From assembly GCA_015075585.1 (NCBI GenBank), contig JABTUB010000001.1, forward strand, positions 62,001 to 126,000: a stretch of 64,000 nt of DNA, given 5' to 3'. Source of the stretch: Chloracidobacterium sp. GTDB taxonomy: Bacteria; Acidobacteriota; Blastocatellia; Pyrinomonadales; Pyrinomonadaceae. Below the pieces are notes generated by a model. That model was not told where the DNA came from and searched no databases. It saw only the letters and a program-made list of their open reading frames with translations. The translations under genes and the position numbers were made by a program. Shown here piece after piece: positions 14,172-22,557 of this stretch (its first letter is position 1; each line of letters begins with the position of its first letter).

Positions 14172-15797
14172 ATGGAAATTCTCGCTGACATCCACGATCT
14201 CGTCGCACCGTTCCTGAAAAATATCTGGCTCCAAATGGGCCTCCTCATCGCGTTTGCGACGATTCACGGCTACGGCGGCGCATGGCTTGCGGTAAGAATG
14301 CTGTTTCGGCCCCGTCATCCCGTGAAGTTCTTCGGCATCACGATATTTCCGCAGGGAATGATCCCGCGGCACCGCGAACGCCTCGCAAATGCTATCGGCA
14401 AGGCCGTCGGCAACGAACTCATCACGTCAGATACGATACACGAACACCTTATCGCAAAGGATCTCCTACGGACGAAACTGCGCGCGGTCGTCGATTCGTA
14501 TCTGAACGGTCTTTTGTCCGAGGATCAACCGTCGCTTATCGAGATGCTGCCGGCAAGCCTTCGCACGCCGCTGCTGGAGATGGTCGCTGCCCTGCAATAC
14601 AAACTCGCCGATCATATACGCACGGTCATTTCAAGCGAGGGGTCAACGGCTGCGATCGGGCGTTTTGTTACGCACCGAGTTGATGAGTTCCTCGGCAAAC
14701 GCATAGCCGAAGTGGTAGATGACGGATCGTTTGCCGATCTGATCCGATTCATCGACGGGCGGCTTCGGTCAGGCGTCAATTCCAAGATCTTCGAGGACAG
14801 CGTCCGCGATCTGATCAGCCGCCGGCTTGACGGCCTGCTGACTTCAGACACGCCCATAGGCACGATGTTCACTCCGGATGCCGTTGCCTTGCTAAAGGAA
14901 AAGGCTGGCGAGCAGATCGAACCGGCGATCCGCCAGATCACCGACCTTGCGGCCGCCGAACGCACACGCTCGCAGATCAGCGCTCTGATCAAGCACGAGG
15001 TGCATGATTATTACGAGAACCTTTCGTTCTTCAAGAAAATATTCGTCTCGCGTGAGAACCTGCTGGATGAGGTCGATGAGCTTGTCAACGAGAGCTTTCC
15101 GAAGCGGATCGAAGAAACCCTCCGTACGGCGTCATTCGCCGAGGAAGCACGGGCATTCATCGACACGACGATCGACAACGCATTGGAAAAGCCGCTGCCC
15201 GTCATCATCGGCACGCTCGACCCGCAGCAACTGTCGCGGCTCAAGGAACAGATCACAATGGCCGTGCTTTCGCTGCTCCGCAACGAAGAGACTGTCACGG
15301 GAGTTTCGCGTTATATCAACGGCGTTATTGAAAAACTGCGGCCGCACAGTATCGATGCGGTGCTTCAGATCGCACACCCCGATGCCGAAGCCAAGCTCAA
15401 ACAAATGCTCGCACGCGGCCTCATCGATGTTCTTAATCGCGATGATACGCTCAATGCCATCAACGAACTCATCGGCCTGCAGATCGAACGTATGCTCGCC
15501 GCCCCGCTGGGCAAACTCGGCGAGCTGATGCCGGAAGAAAAGCTGCGGGCACTCTCCGAATCACTGACCGATGCGATGATCGCCGTTACCGCCGCAAGGC
15601 TTCCCGACGCGATACGCGACTTTGACGTCGGCGGAATGGTTCGCGAAAAGATCCGCGGCTATCCGCCCGAAAAACTCGAATCGCTCGTTATGTCGGTCGC
15701 CCGTGAGCACCTGCGTACTATCGAGGCTTTCGGAGCCTTGTTCGGGTTTTTGATAGGGCTTGTTCAGGCGGTGCAATTCTACTTCTACGCGCACTGA
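14172..15797 (+). CDS. DUF445 family membrane protein
   Basis: A 541-residue protein with a hydrophobic segment at each end and a long helical middle, the architecture of DUF445 (YheB/YjiN-like) proteins. The N-terminal signature is HGYGGAWLAVRMLFRP followed by FPQGMIPRHRERLANAIGKA near residues 60-80. The centre consists of repeated amphipathic helices (ESFPKRIEETLR, EKPLPVIIGTLDPQQ, ELMPEEKLRALSESL). It ends HLRTIEAFGALFGFLIGLVQ, the conserved C-terminal anchor. The function of the family is not established. The gene converges on the NuiA-like gene with a 6-nt gap. Confidence 0.88.
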   Translation: MEILADIHDLVAPFLKNIWLQMGLLIAFATIHGYGGAWLAVRMLFRPRHPVKFFGITIFPQGMIPRHRERLANAIGKAVGNELITSDTIHEHLIAKDLLRTKLRAVVDSYLNGLLSEDQPSLIEMLPASLRTPLLEMVAALQYKLADHIRTVISSEGSTAAIGRFVTHRVDEFLGKRIAEVVDDGSFADLIRFIDGRLRSGVNSKIFEDSVRDLISRRLDGLLTSDTPIGTMFTPDAVALLKEKAGEQIEPAIRQITDLAAAERTRSQISALIKHEVHDYYENLSFFKKIFVSRENLLDEVDELVNESFPKRIEETLRTASFAEEARAFIDTTIDNALEKPLPVIIGTLDPQQLSRLKEQITMAVLSLLRNEETVTGVSRYINGVIEKLRPHSIDAVLQIAHPDAEAKLKQMLARGLIDVLNRDDTLNAINELIGLQIERMLAAPLGKLGELMPEEKLRALSESLTDAMIAVTAARLPDAIRDFDVGGMVREKIRGYPPEKLESLVMSVAREHLRTIEAFGALFGFLIGLVQAVQFYFYAH

Positions 15798-15803
15798 CGC
15801 AGA

Positions 15804-16196
15804 TCAGGTCTCGACGGCGTACGTCTTAACGCCTGTCAGGTGTCCGCGCTGGTCGATCCCGACCGCAAAGATGTCCTTTCGAATATCGCCGACCTTGATG
15901 ATCTTAAGGCCGCTCAAATTCTTACTGAGGTAAGCGTAGAGTTCTGTATATTTCTTAGCGGCTTTGCGTTCCGCAGCACCGAAGTGATCTTTTATCTCCG
16001 TCAGATGTGCAAAGAATTTTTTAGCGTCTTCAGTTGTTACGGCCTTTGAGTTTGCTCTGTCGGCCGCAGCCTTTACTTTCTTTTCCGAAACGCTCTTCGA
16101 TCCGCCAAGATCGAACGCCTCCCAGGCCGAGTCCGTCTCGCTGATATAAACGAGATCCGTTATGATGTTCTTGAGTTCCGAGAGTTCGTCCTGCAT
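15804..16196 (-). CDS. Nuclease A inhibitor-like protein (NuiA family)
   Basis: A 130-residue soluble protein. Its end, YLSKNLSGLKIIKVGDIRKD with the following GIDQRGHLTGVKTYAVET, parallels the C-terminus of Anabaena NuiA, which binds and blocks the non-specific nuclease NucA. The N-terminal LITDLVYISETDSAWEAFDL-like stretch also fits the family. A nuclease target is not identified nearby; the S1/P1-type nuclease at 22558 is a different family. The gene reads away from the dnaA upstream region, so its promoter must lie in the origin area. Confidence 0.8.
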   Translation of the reverse strand: MQDELSELKNIITDLVYISETDSAWEAFDLGGSKSVSEKKVKAAADRANSKAVTTEDAKKFFAHLTEIKDHFGAAERKAAKKYTELYAYLSKNLSGLKIIKVGDIRKDIFAVGIDQRGHLTGVKTYAVET

Positions 16197-16655
16197 TGCT
16201 GAAAACTTTCTACCGGGCGAAAAAAATATTGAATTTTCTGCTTAAAACGGAGCGCTTAAACACACTGAAAAGTTAACGCTTGCTTCGACCGAATGCAACT
16301 CAAGTTCTTGTTAAAATGAGAGTTAAATCCATGTTAAAGCACTCAAAAATAAGCTGTGGAATTCCGTTTGCACAAGGCATTTTTTCGTGTTAGTCTGATA
16401 CACGCTTTCAACCTTTAATGTTCTGTAAAGTGTTGATAATAAAAAGGTTAATGCTTTACATTAGGTTTTTCTCCCGGATTTTCATATACTGTGGAAATAG
16501 TTGTGGAAAAGGCTGTGAATAGCCGTTCGGCGACTCTTGGGCATATCGTCGCAAGAGAAGCTTTTTACTGGAAAAACCTTAGCGAGGTTTTTGGCTTGCG
16601 GTTGTCTGTGAGCCGGTGCGAATAACGACCAATATCAAAGGCATTCAGGATCAAC
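16197..16655. other. AT-rich dnaA upstream region with DnaA-box-like sites
   Basis: No gene is seen in these 459 bases. DnaA-box-like nonamers are CTGTGGAATT (16354), CTGTGGAAAT (16489), TTGTGGAAAA (16501) and a weaker CTGTGAATA (16513). Several GTTAA-containing AT-rich words between 16270 and 16465 could act in duplex opening. Part of the region must also hold the dnaA promoter. Confidence 0.6.
16572..16592 (+). terminator. Hairpin with T-tract in the dnaA leader
   Basis: AAAAACCT, 5-nt loop TAGCG, AGGTTTTT: an 8-bp perfect stem that ends in five T residues. It lies 64 nt before the dnaA start codon, with no gene upstream on that strand, so it may be an attenuator or the end of a short transcript from the origin. 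Confidence 0.5.
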
Positions 16656-18035
16656 TTGGAACTTTCTTTTGCACAAGTATCAGTATGGGACGACCTGCTC
16701 GGCGCGGTTTCGAGCAGGTTAAGCCAGCAGGTCTTCGATACGTGGTTCAGGCCGATAACATTTATCGAGTCGAACCCTAAAGCACGTTCCATCTCGATAT
16801 CGGCTACAGAAAATACAAAGGACTGGGTTTGCCGTTACTATCGCGCCATTATCGAGGAAGCCATGGAGGAGGCCGGCCTTTCAGGCTACTCGCTTGACTG
16901 GTTCGTTATCAATGACAACGATCATACCGATGAGGCCGAGATATACTTTGAGACCGCCCCTCGGAACGCACCGCTGCCCGGTGTTGTGAACTACGCTAAT
17001 TTCGAGTCGCTCGAACCTTCGCTCAATTCAAAGTACACGTTCGATAAATTCGTTGTCGGGTCTAGCAATGAGTTCGCTCATGCCGCGGCTCTCAGCGTCT
17101 CGGAAGCACCGGGGACGGCTTACAATCCTCTGTTCATCTACGGCGGCGTCGGGCTCGGCAAGACTCATCTGATGCACGCCATCGGCCACAGCATACAATC
17201 ACGCAATCCGAAAGCTCGAGTAGCATACGTTACGAGCGAGAAGTTCACTAACGACCTGATCAACGCTATCCGCTATGACAAGACGTCTCTGTTTCGCGAT
17301 AAATACAGGTCTATCGATATACTGCTGATCGACGACGTACAGTTCCTCGCCGGAAAGGAGCGAACGCAGGAGGAGTTCTTCCACACGTTCAACACGCTTC
17401 ATAACGATCAAAAGCAGATAGTTGTCTCCAGCGACTGTCCGCCGCGTGAGATACCGACGCTGCAGGAGCGTCTCCACTCGCGTTTTGAATGGGGGCTGAT
17501 CGCCGACATCGAGCCGCCTGATCTCGAAACAAAAGTAGCGATCCTGAAACGTAAGGCAGAACATGATGCGCTCGAACTTACTGACGACGTTGCGATGTAT
17601 ATCGCAAGCAAGGTACGCAGCAACGTACGCGAGCTTGAGGGTTCGCTCGTACGCCTCGTCGCAATCGCATCGATGAAGAAAGAGCCTCTGACGCGGCAAC
17701 TCGCTCGTGAGGCTATGAAGAACGTTCTCGATGCCGTGCATCCGGCCGGACTAACGATCGAGCGTATTGCCCGTGCCGTCGCGTCGCACTTTAAAATGAC
17801 CGTCGAAGAGATGAAATCAAAGAACAATTCGCGATCGGTGGCCGTACCTCGCCAAGTCGCAATGTATCTATGCAAACGTCTCACGCGGAATAGTTATCCT
17901 GAGATCGGACGCGAGCTTGGCGGCAAGCATCATACTACCGTGATGCACTCTTTTGAGAAGATAAATTCGATGGTGGCGAGCGATCCTGTTTTCCACAACA
18001 TGATCGAAGAGTTAATTGATAATATTTGCAATTAG
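16656..18035 (+). CDS. dnaA: Chromosomal replication initiator DnaA
   Basis: Initiator ATPase that binds DnaA boxes and opens the origin. The 459-residue protein contains domain I (WDDLLGAVSSRLSQQVFDTW), Walker A GGVGLGKT near 162-169, Walker B ILLIDDVQF near 221, sensor and arginine-finger regions, and the C-terminal DNA-binding signature GRELGGKHHTTVMHSFEKI near 418-436. TTG at 16656 is the start: AGGA lies upstream, domain I begins directly, and no suitable ATG exists. The use of TTG and the leader hairpin may limit its expression. dnaN follows after 364 nt. Confidence 0.98.
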   Translation: MELSFAQVSVWDDLLGAVSSRLSQQVFDTWFRPITFIESNPKARSISISATENTKDWVCRYYRAIIEEAMEEAGLSGYSLDWFVINDNDHTDEAEIYFETAPRNAPLPGVVNYANFESLEPSLNSKYTFDKFVVGSSNEFAHAAALSVSEAPGTAYNPLFIYGGVGLGKTHLMHAIGHSIQSRNPKARVAYVTSEKFTNDLINAIRYDKTSLFRDKYRSIDILLIDDVQFLAGKERTQEEFFHTFNTLHNDQKQIVVSSDCPPREIPTLQERLHSRFEWGLIADIEPPDLETKVAILKRKAEHDALELTDDVAMYIASKVRSNVRELEGSLVRLVAIASMKKEPLTRQLAREAMKNVLDAVHPAGLTIERIARAVASHFKMTVEEMKSKNNSRSVAVPRQVAMYLCKRLTRNSYPEIGRELGGKHHTTVMHSFEKINSMVASDPVFHNMIEELIDNICN

Positions 18036-18399
18036 TTAGCGGTTTTTCGCAGCATTGCCGGCCAAAGATCGTTCCACAGGCAAAACTCGCGATGATCGTC
18101 TGTAACTAATTGAATTTGAAAGGTTTGTTGAAAAGTTTTCCACTTTTCCTATGTCAATGAAAAAGACTATGGTAAGAAACCTGTGGAAATATCAAAAATT
18201 TCGCCGTACCGTTTGGATACCATACTTTTCCACAGGTTTTCCACAGTGTATTGTGGAATTAAAACTGCAAGAAATATAAGGAGTTAGACCCATTTTCAAC
18301 ATTTTAACAGGAACTATTAATACTGATTTTTATCTCTTTGTTATAAATTATTCTTGGTAGTTAAAGGCCCGATCGGCGATCGGAACGAAGGAGGCAAAA
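18036..18399. other. Probable oriC between dnaA and dnaN
   Basis: No gene is seen. At least six DnaA-box-like sites occur: TTCCACAGG (18072), TTTTCCACTT (18136), CTGTGGAAAT (18181), TTTTCCACAGG (18226), TTTTCCACAG (18237) and TTGTGGAATT (18251). The cluster at 18226-18260 is tight and in both orientations. The following stretch to 18360 is strongly AT-rich. The preferred word is TTTTCCACA instead of the E. coli TTATCCACA. Confidence 0.75.
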
Positions 18400-19605
18400 A
18401 TGGAATTCAAGATCAAGCAAAGCGTACTCAAGGACGAACTCGGATTTATCCAAGGAGTTGTCGAACGAAAGACGACGATACCTGTGCTCGCCAACATACT
18501 GATCGAATCGATCGGCGATAACGAGATACGGATCGTCGGCACGGACCTTGATGTAACGATCCGCTGTGATGTGGAAGCGAACATCGTTACCAAAGGGGCG
18601 ATGTGCGTACAGGCACGCAAACTCTTCGACATCGTCCGTGCACTCGATGCCGGCGATGTGCATTTCAAGAAAGAGGATAATGAGTGGGTCAAGATGACCT
18701 GCGGCAGGGCGAACTTTCGCCTCGCAGGCCTGGCACGCAGCCAGTTTCCCGAGATGCCTTCGTTCAAGAGTACGCCGATGAAGCTGCCGGCATCGGTTTT
18801 CAATTACTTTATCCAGAAGACCGCTTTTGCCATCACGAACGAGGTGTCTCGCTTCACGCTTTCGGGGGCAAAGTTCATCGTAGGCAACGGCACTGCCAAA
18901 ATGGTAACTACCGACGGCCATCGCCTCGCGTATATCGAGACAGCCCTTGACGAAAAAAGCTCGGGCGACACGATCGAGACGCTTGTGCCAAAAAAGGCTT
19001 TGCTCGAACTTGCGAAGATCTCGCGTGAAACATCGAGCGACATCAGCTTTGGTGAGGATGAGAACCACTTGTTCTTTGAAATGGAAGGCCGGCTGCTGAT
19101 CAGCAGAAAATTGCAAGGCACATTCCCTAATTACGAGATGGTTATGCCTCGTGATAACGATAAAAAGGCTGTCTTTGACCTCGACGAGATGCGTTCGGCC
19201 GTTCGCCGCGTAAGCCTTATGGCGGATGACCGCAACCGTTCGATAAAAATGCGTGTGAACAACGGCGAGATCGAACTTTCGGCTCAATCGAGCGAAGAAG
19301 GCGAGGGCAGCGAGATCGTTCAGGCGGATTATACGGGCGAGGAGTTCCAACTTGGGTTCAATTGGCAATACCTGCTCGAATTTCTCAATAACGCCGGTAC
19401 GCTTGACGGTATAGTTGCGGGCGAGGAACCGGAAGCCGCCGCCGCGGATGCGGGCGGTACGGCCGCTGCTCCGGCACGCGACTCCGGCTCATCATCATTC
19501 AAGATAGCGTTCGAGTTCAAAGACTCGAACTCTCAGACACAGATGTCATTCGACGGTGATTCACCGTACGATTACAAATATATCGTTATGCCGCTCAGAA
19601 TATGA
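18400..19605 (+). CDS. dnaN: DNA polymerase III sliding clamp (beta subunit)
   Basis: Ring clamp that tethers replicative polymerase to DNA. Family marks include ERKTTIPVLANILIES near residues 22-37, CGRANFRLAGLARSQFPEMP near 102-121, FVIGNGT-like and TTDGHRLAYIE near 166-176, RLLISRKLQGTFPNYE near 230-245, and the C-terminal YKYIVMPLRI. At 401 residues it is longer than the usual 365-380. The excess is an Ala/Gly/Ser-rich insert near residues 341-366 (GEEPEAAAADAGGTAAAPAR), located in domain III before the last strands. AAGGAGG lies upstream of the ATG. Confidence 0.98.
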   Translation: MEFKIKQSVLKDELGFIQGVVERKTTIPVLANILIESIGDNEIRIVGTDLDVTIRCDVEANIVTKGAMCVQARKLFDIVRALDAGDVHFKKEDNEWVKMTCGRANFRLAGLARSQFPEMPSFKSTPMKLPASVFNYFIQKTAFAITNEVSRFTLSGAKFIVGNGTAKMVTTDGHRLAYIETALDEKSSGDTIETLVPKKALLELAKISRETSSDISFGEDENHLFFEMEGRLLISRKLQGTFPNYEMVMPRDNDKKAVFDLDEMRSAVRRVSLMADDRNRSIKMRVNNGEIELSAQSSEEGEGSEIVQADYTGEEFQLGFNWQYLLEFLNNAGTLDGIVAGEEPEAAAADAGGTAAAPARDSGSSSFKIAFEFKDSNSQTQMSFDGDSPYDYKYIVMPLRI

Positions 19606-19623
19606 GAAGTACAACGATCCGAT

Positions 19624-19651
19624 AAAAATGGGCCCGGAAGGGCCTATTTTT
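19624..19651. terminator. Bidirectional terminator between dnaN and MATE gene
   Basis: AAAAATGGGCCC, loop GGAA, GGGCCTATTTTT: a 12-bp stem with one mismatch, flanked by A and T runs on the two sides. It can end both dnaN and the convergent MATE transcript. Confidence 0.85.
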
Positions 19652-21113
19652 ATGCACGCGTCGTGTGTATATCGACGCTGATATTCCGCCATTTTCCTTG
19701 TCGGAATATGGCAACGCTCATTACACATCGGATAACGTGGCCGATGAGTATCGACAACCAGATATGCATCGGTGCAAGCGTCCCTAATTCTCGTATCACA
19801 AGGCAGATGCCCACCGGCACGACGACCTGCGAAATTATCGAGATGTAGAGAGGGCTTTTTGTATCACCGGTACCTTGAAGCCCGCCGGTGTACGTCAGAG
19901 CGACCGATACGAACAGGCCTGAAAATGCGAGGACACGCAGTAGATGTACTCCGAGCGATACGGCTTCGGGGTCGGTCATACCAAAGATCGACAGAAGCTG
20001 TTCCGGAAAGAAGAAAAAGAATATTCCTACGAAGATCGAGCCGAGTGATGCAAATTTTGCCGCAATGTTAACGGCGGATATAGTGCGGTCGGGCTTTTTT
20101 GCACCGAGGTTCTGTCCCGCGACGGCCGCCGCGGCACCCATAAGCCCGACGGATGTCCATGTTACGAGTGAAAAGAGCTGTGAATAGCTGACCGCGAACG
20201 CGGCTTGAGCAGCGGCACTCTGTGCAAGCGAGCCTACAAATGACAGCATCATAACACCGCCGATATTCATTGCAATACCTTGAATGCCGGTCGGCAGCCC
20301 AAAGCGGAAAAGCTGCCGTATGATCTGCCAATCCGGCCCCCAACCGATGCCTCTTGGAAAACGGACGACCCAGCGGCCCGTTGTGAGGCTCCACAAAGAC
20401 CAGATACCGACCGAACCCGAAGCAATGGCCGAGCCCATTGCCGAACCGGCGACACCGAATGACGGTATAGGGCCGAATCCGTTTATGAAGATGATGTTGA
20501 GGATCATATTCAAGACGGTCATCACAATTCCGATCTGCATCGGCGTTCTGGCATCGCCTGCCGATCGCAGTGCTCCGCTCAGCATAAAGAAGATAAGAAG
20601 CCCTATGTTGAAAGCGAAGGTTATCCGCAAAAATGGCAATGCCTCTGTTTTGACCGTCGGGTCGGCATTCACGAGGTCGAGCAGATACGGCGAAAGAAGA
20701 AATCCAAGCGGTGCGAGTATGAAAAGGGACAGGACGGCTGTCGTAAGAAATGCATGATAGACAGTTCGGTTTACCTTTTCCTCATTGCGGGCACCGGCAA
20801 AACGCGCGACGAGGACATTCATTCCCGCAAAGATCGAAGCAACAAAAACTATTACGACCAGAATGATCTGATTACTGACGCCGATCGCAGCATTAGCCCG
20901 AAAGCCGATCAAATGGCCGACCATTATGTGATCGACCATCAGTTGAAGGCCGCCGATCATATTGGTCAGCATCGAGGGCCAAGCGATGTTCCAAACAGCA
21001 CGCCCGAGCGGGCCTTCGGTGATCGAAGGATCATATTTTGACGGCCTTTTCCGTTGTTCCGCAGATTCGCGAAGCTCTTGATTTTCAACGGCGGCAGCCG
21101 AAAGATCGGACAT
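19650..21113 (-). CDS. MATE family multidrug/solute antiporter
   Basis: A 487-residue inner-membrane transporter with 12 predicted hydrophobic segments. MATE signatures are RAVWNIAWPSMLTNMIGGLQ near residues 38-57, MVDHIMVGHLIG, and the repeated RSAGDARTPMQI / GTGDTKSPLYISI motifs that close each half (near 210 and 415). MATE proteins exchange cationic drugs or metabolites for Na+ or H+. A charged N-terminal tail of about 35 residues precedes the first helix. The gene stands alone between a terminator and a divergent gene, so no substrate can be inferred from context. Confidence 0.94.
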   Translation of the reverse strand: MSDLSAAAVENQELRESAEQRKRPSKYDPSITEGPLGRAVWNIAWPSMLTNMIGGLQLMVDHIMVGHLIGFRANAAIGVSNQIILVVIVFVASIFAGMNVLVARFAGARNEEKVNRTVYHAFLTTAVLSLFILAPLGFLLSPYLLDLVNADPTVKTEALPFLRITFAFNIGLLIFFMLSGALRSAGDARTPMQIGIVMTVLNMILNIIFINGFGPIPSFGVAGSAMGSAIASGSVGIWSLWSLTTGRWVVRFPRGIGWGPDWQIIRQLFRFGLPTGIQGIAMNIGGVMMLSFVGSLAQSAAAQAAFAVSYSQLFSLVTWTSVGLMGAAAAVAGQNLGAKKPDRTISAVNIAAKFASLGSIFVGIFFFFFPEQLLSIFGMTDPEAVSLGVHLLRVLAFSGLFVSVALTYTGGLQGTGDTKSPLYISIISQVVVPVGICLVIRELGTLAPMHIWLSILIGHVIRCVMSVAIFRQGKWRNISVDIHTTRA

Positions 21114-21282
21114 AATTACAGATGCACGGGCGAACTGTGATCAATTCTGCAGCGGCCAGCCGGACAGAGCCTTTCACAACGAACTTAGAAAAACTCTAAC
21201 CGATTGCCGTTGACCTGAGCAAGGCAGTGTAAGCCGGCCGAGGGTCTTGTGATATCCTAAGGACTCATCCAAGACGGCGTTT

Positions 21283-22017
21283 ATGCGAGAGTGTCCTGCT
21301 TGTCATACGACCTATACAGACGAAACACTTCGGTACTGCTTGACCGACGGAACCCCGCTCGTCGATACTGCCGAAACCGCAACGGTGTTTAGCGGCCCGA
21401 ATGACCGTATGCGCGTCGATATACCGCAGCTATCGGACCCGCAACTGAATATGCCGCCGCCGATTCATCAAAAGAAAGCCGGCAGCGGTAAGAAGATATT
21501 AGCGGTGCTGGCAATTCTCGCGGTCCTGGGATTGATCGTCGTTGCGGCAGGCGGGGCATTGATCTATTTCAATCTCGATAAACTTTCAGGCCTCGGTGTC
21601 GGGGAACAGAATAAGAACACCTCACCGACGCCGACGAACACGGCGACGCCCAATCCAAGCCCAAGCACCACGCCCGATAAGGCAAGTGACCTCGAAAAAC
21701 AGATCGCGAATCTGCAAAAGCAGATCGAGGAACAAAGCAAGAACGGCAGCCCTGCGAACTCAACAACAGCCGGCCCGGGCGGCTTGCCGATGGATCGGAC
21801 GGCTCGCGTCAACTCGCCGGGCGACGGATTTCTAGCCCTCAGGACGCTGCCGAGCAGTCAGATCGGCGACCGTATAGCAAAGATCCCTCACGGGGCGACG
21901 ATCCGCGTCGGAGTATGCGGCCCTGTGATGGAAGGGTCAAAACGTCCCGGCCGATGGTGTCAGGCATCTTATTCAGGCATGACAGGCTGGGTCTATGATG
22001 CGTATCTTATCTATTAG
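21283..22017 (+). CDS. Zinc-ribbon, single-pass membrane, SH3-domain protein
   Basis: A 244-residue protein with three parts. Residues 1-25 form a zinc-ribbon-like element (CPACHTTYTDETLRYCLTDG). A strong membrane span lies near 70-95 (ILAVLAILAVLGLIVVAAGG). After a Thr/Pro/Asn-rich linker and a short coiled coil (KASDLEKQIANLQKQIEEQS) comes a bacterial SH3-like domain near 180-244 (NSPGDGFLALRTLPSSQIGD ... GRWCQASYSGMTGWVYDAYL). The layout puts the zinc ribbon in the cytoplasm and the SH3 domain outside, where it may bind cell wall or protein ligands. A zinc-ribbon/SH3 arrangement of this kind is common in Acidobacteriota as I recall. Exact role unknown. Confidence 0.82.
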   Translation: MRECPACHTTYTDETLRYCLTDGTPLVDTAETATVFSGPNDRMRVDIPQLSDPQLNMPPPIHQKKAGSGKKILAVLAILAVLGLIVVAAGGALIYFNLDKLSGLGVGEQNKNTSPTPTNTATPNPSPSTTPDKASDLEKQIANLQKQIEEQSKNGSPANSTTAGPGGLPMDRTARVNSPGDGFLALRTLPSSQIGDRIAKIPHGATIRVGVCGPVMEGSKRPGRWCQASYSGMTGWVYDAYLIY

Positions 22018-22027
22018 CTAAGAGAAA

Positions 22028-22057
22028 GGGTGCGGCCTTTTTTGTAAGTCCGCACCC
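22028..22057 (-). terminator. Hairpin downstream of the small zinc-finger-like gene
   Basis: Read on the minus strand: GGGTGCGG, a 14-nt loop, CCGCACCC, then TTTCTCTT. It lies 54 nt after the stop of the minus-strand gene at 22111-22401 and has no T-tract in the plus direction. Confidence 0.55.
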
Positions 22058-22110
22058 GGTAGGTTTGTTTGGTAGGTATTATAGACAGGGTATTATGAAT
22101 CCGCCACAAG

Positions 22111-22401
22111 TTACGGCCGAGCGGACACCGAAGGGGGATAATAAAAGATCCCCGATGTTTTGAAGTTTGAAATGTCAAACTTTGTACGTGCTCCGCACTC
22201 TGTGCAAACACGATACGAAACTCTTTTCGAAGTGAATGGGCGGCTCAATTCTTTGTGCCAGCAACCGAAGACCTTACCAAAGATCCCGATCTTAGCCCCG
22301 AATTCACCCTGCGTCCTATCTATTAGACGCTTCGCAATGGCATTTTGTTCCAAAACTGCGTACATTTTTGAAATTTTTTGACGCATTCCGCGTCCCTCCA
22401 T
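22111..22401 (-). CDS. Small conserved protein with CxxC motif
   Basis: A reading frame of 96 residues, or 91 from the second ATG at 22386. The middle reads GIFGKVFGCWHKELSRPFTS, followed by YRVCTECGARTKFDISNFKT and SGIFYYPP. One CxxC pair and a preceding Cys-Trp-His suggest a small metal-binding or redox protein. I recall similar short proteins with the FGCWHxxLSRPF pattern as common in Acidobacteriota, but they carry no assigned function. A hairpin with a T-tract follows downstream on the same strand, which supports expression. Confidence 0.65.
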   Translation of the reverse strand: MEGRGMRQKISKMYAVLEQNAIAKRLIDRTQGEFGAKIGIFGKVFGCWHKELSRPFTSKRVSYRVCTECGARTKFDISNFKTSGIFYYPPSVSARP

Positions 22402-22406
22402 TGCTT

Positions 22407-22430
22407 AGAACGCTTCGGCGCGTTCTTTTT
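22407..22430 (+). terminator. Hairpin with T-tract
   Basis: AGAACGC, loop TTCGGC, GCGTTCT followed by TTTT. In the plus direction it is a good intrinsic terminator; on the minus strand it would be a hairpin just 6 nt upstream of the small gene's first ATG. It may insulate the nuclease gene promoter from upstream transcription. Confidence 0.6.
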
Positions 22431-22467
22431 GCATCTCTGGGATGAGAAAGATCGAACTTTAGTTGTC

Positions 22468-22521
22468 TTGACAGCAAAAACACTAATGCCAACAATTTCG
22501 CAATATCGGATAATTCCGATA
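22468..22521 (+). promoter_or_regulatory. Promoter and palindromic operator for the S1/P1 nuclease gene
   Basis: TTGACA (22468-22473), a 17-nt spacer and AACAAT (22491-22496). A perfect palindrome, TATCGGA-TAAT-TCCGATA (22504-22521), follows at the expected transcription start, where a bound repressor would block the polymerase. Confidence 0.6.
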
Positions 22522-22557
22522 ATATCAGTCATTAGACCGACAAGAGAGGTACCAACT

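Noticed and set aside
13722..14372. A 216-codon minus-strand frame
   Set aside because: Antisense to the unknown gene at 13737 and the start of DUF445; the plus-strand gene has a ribosome-binding site and better composition.
18361..19368. A 335-codon minus-strand open frame
   Set aside because: It is fully antisense to dnaN, whose identity is certain.
22160..22381. Plus-strand 73-codon frame
   Set aside because: Antisense to the small CxxC protein, which has family-like motifs and a downstream terminator.
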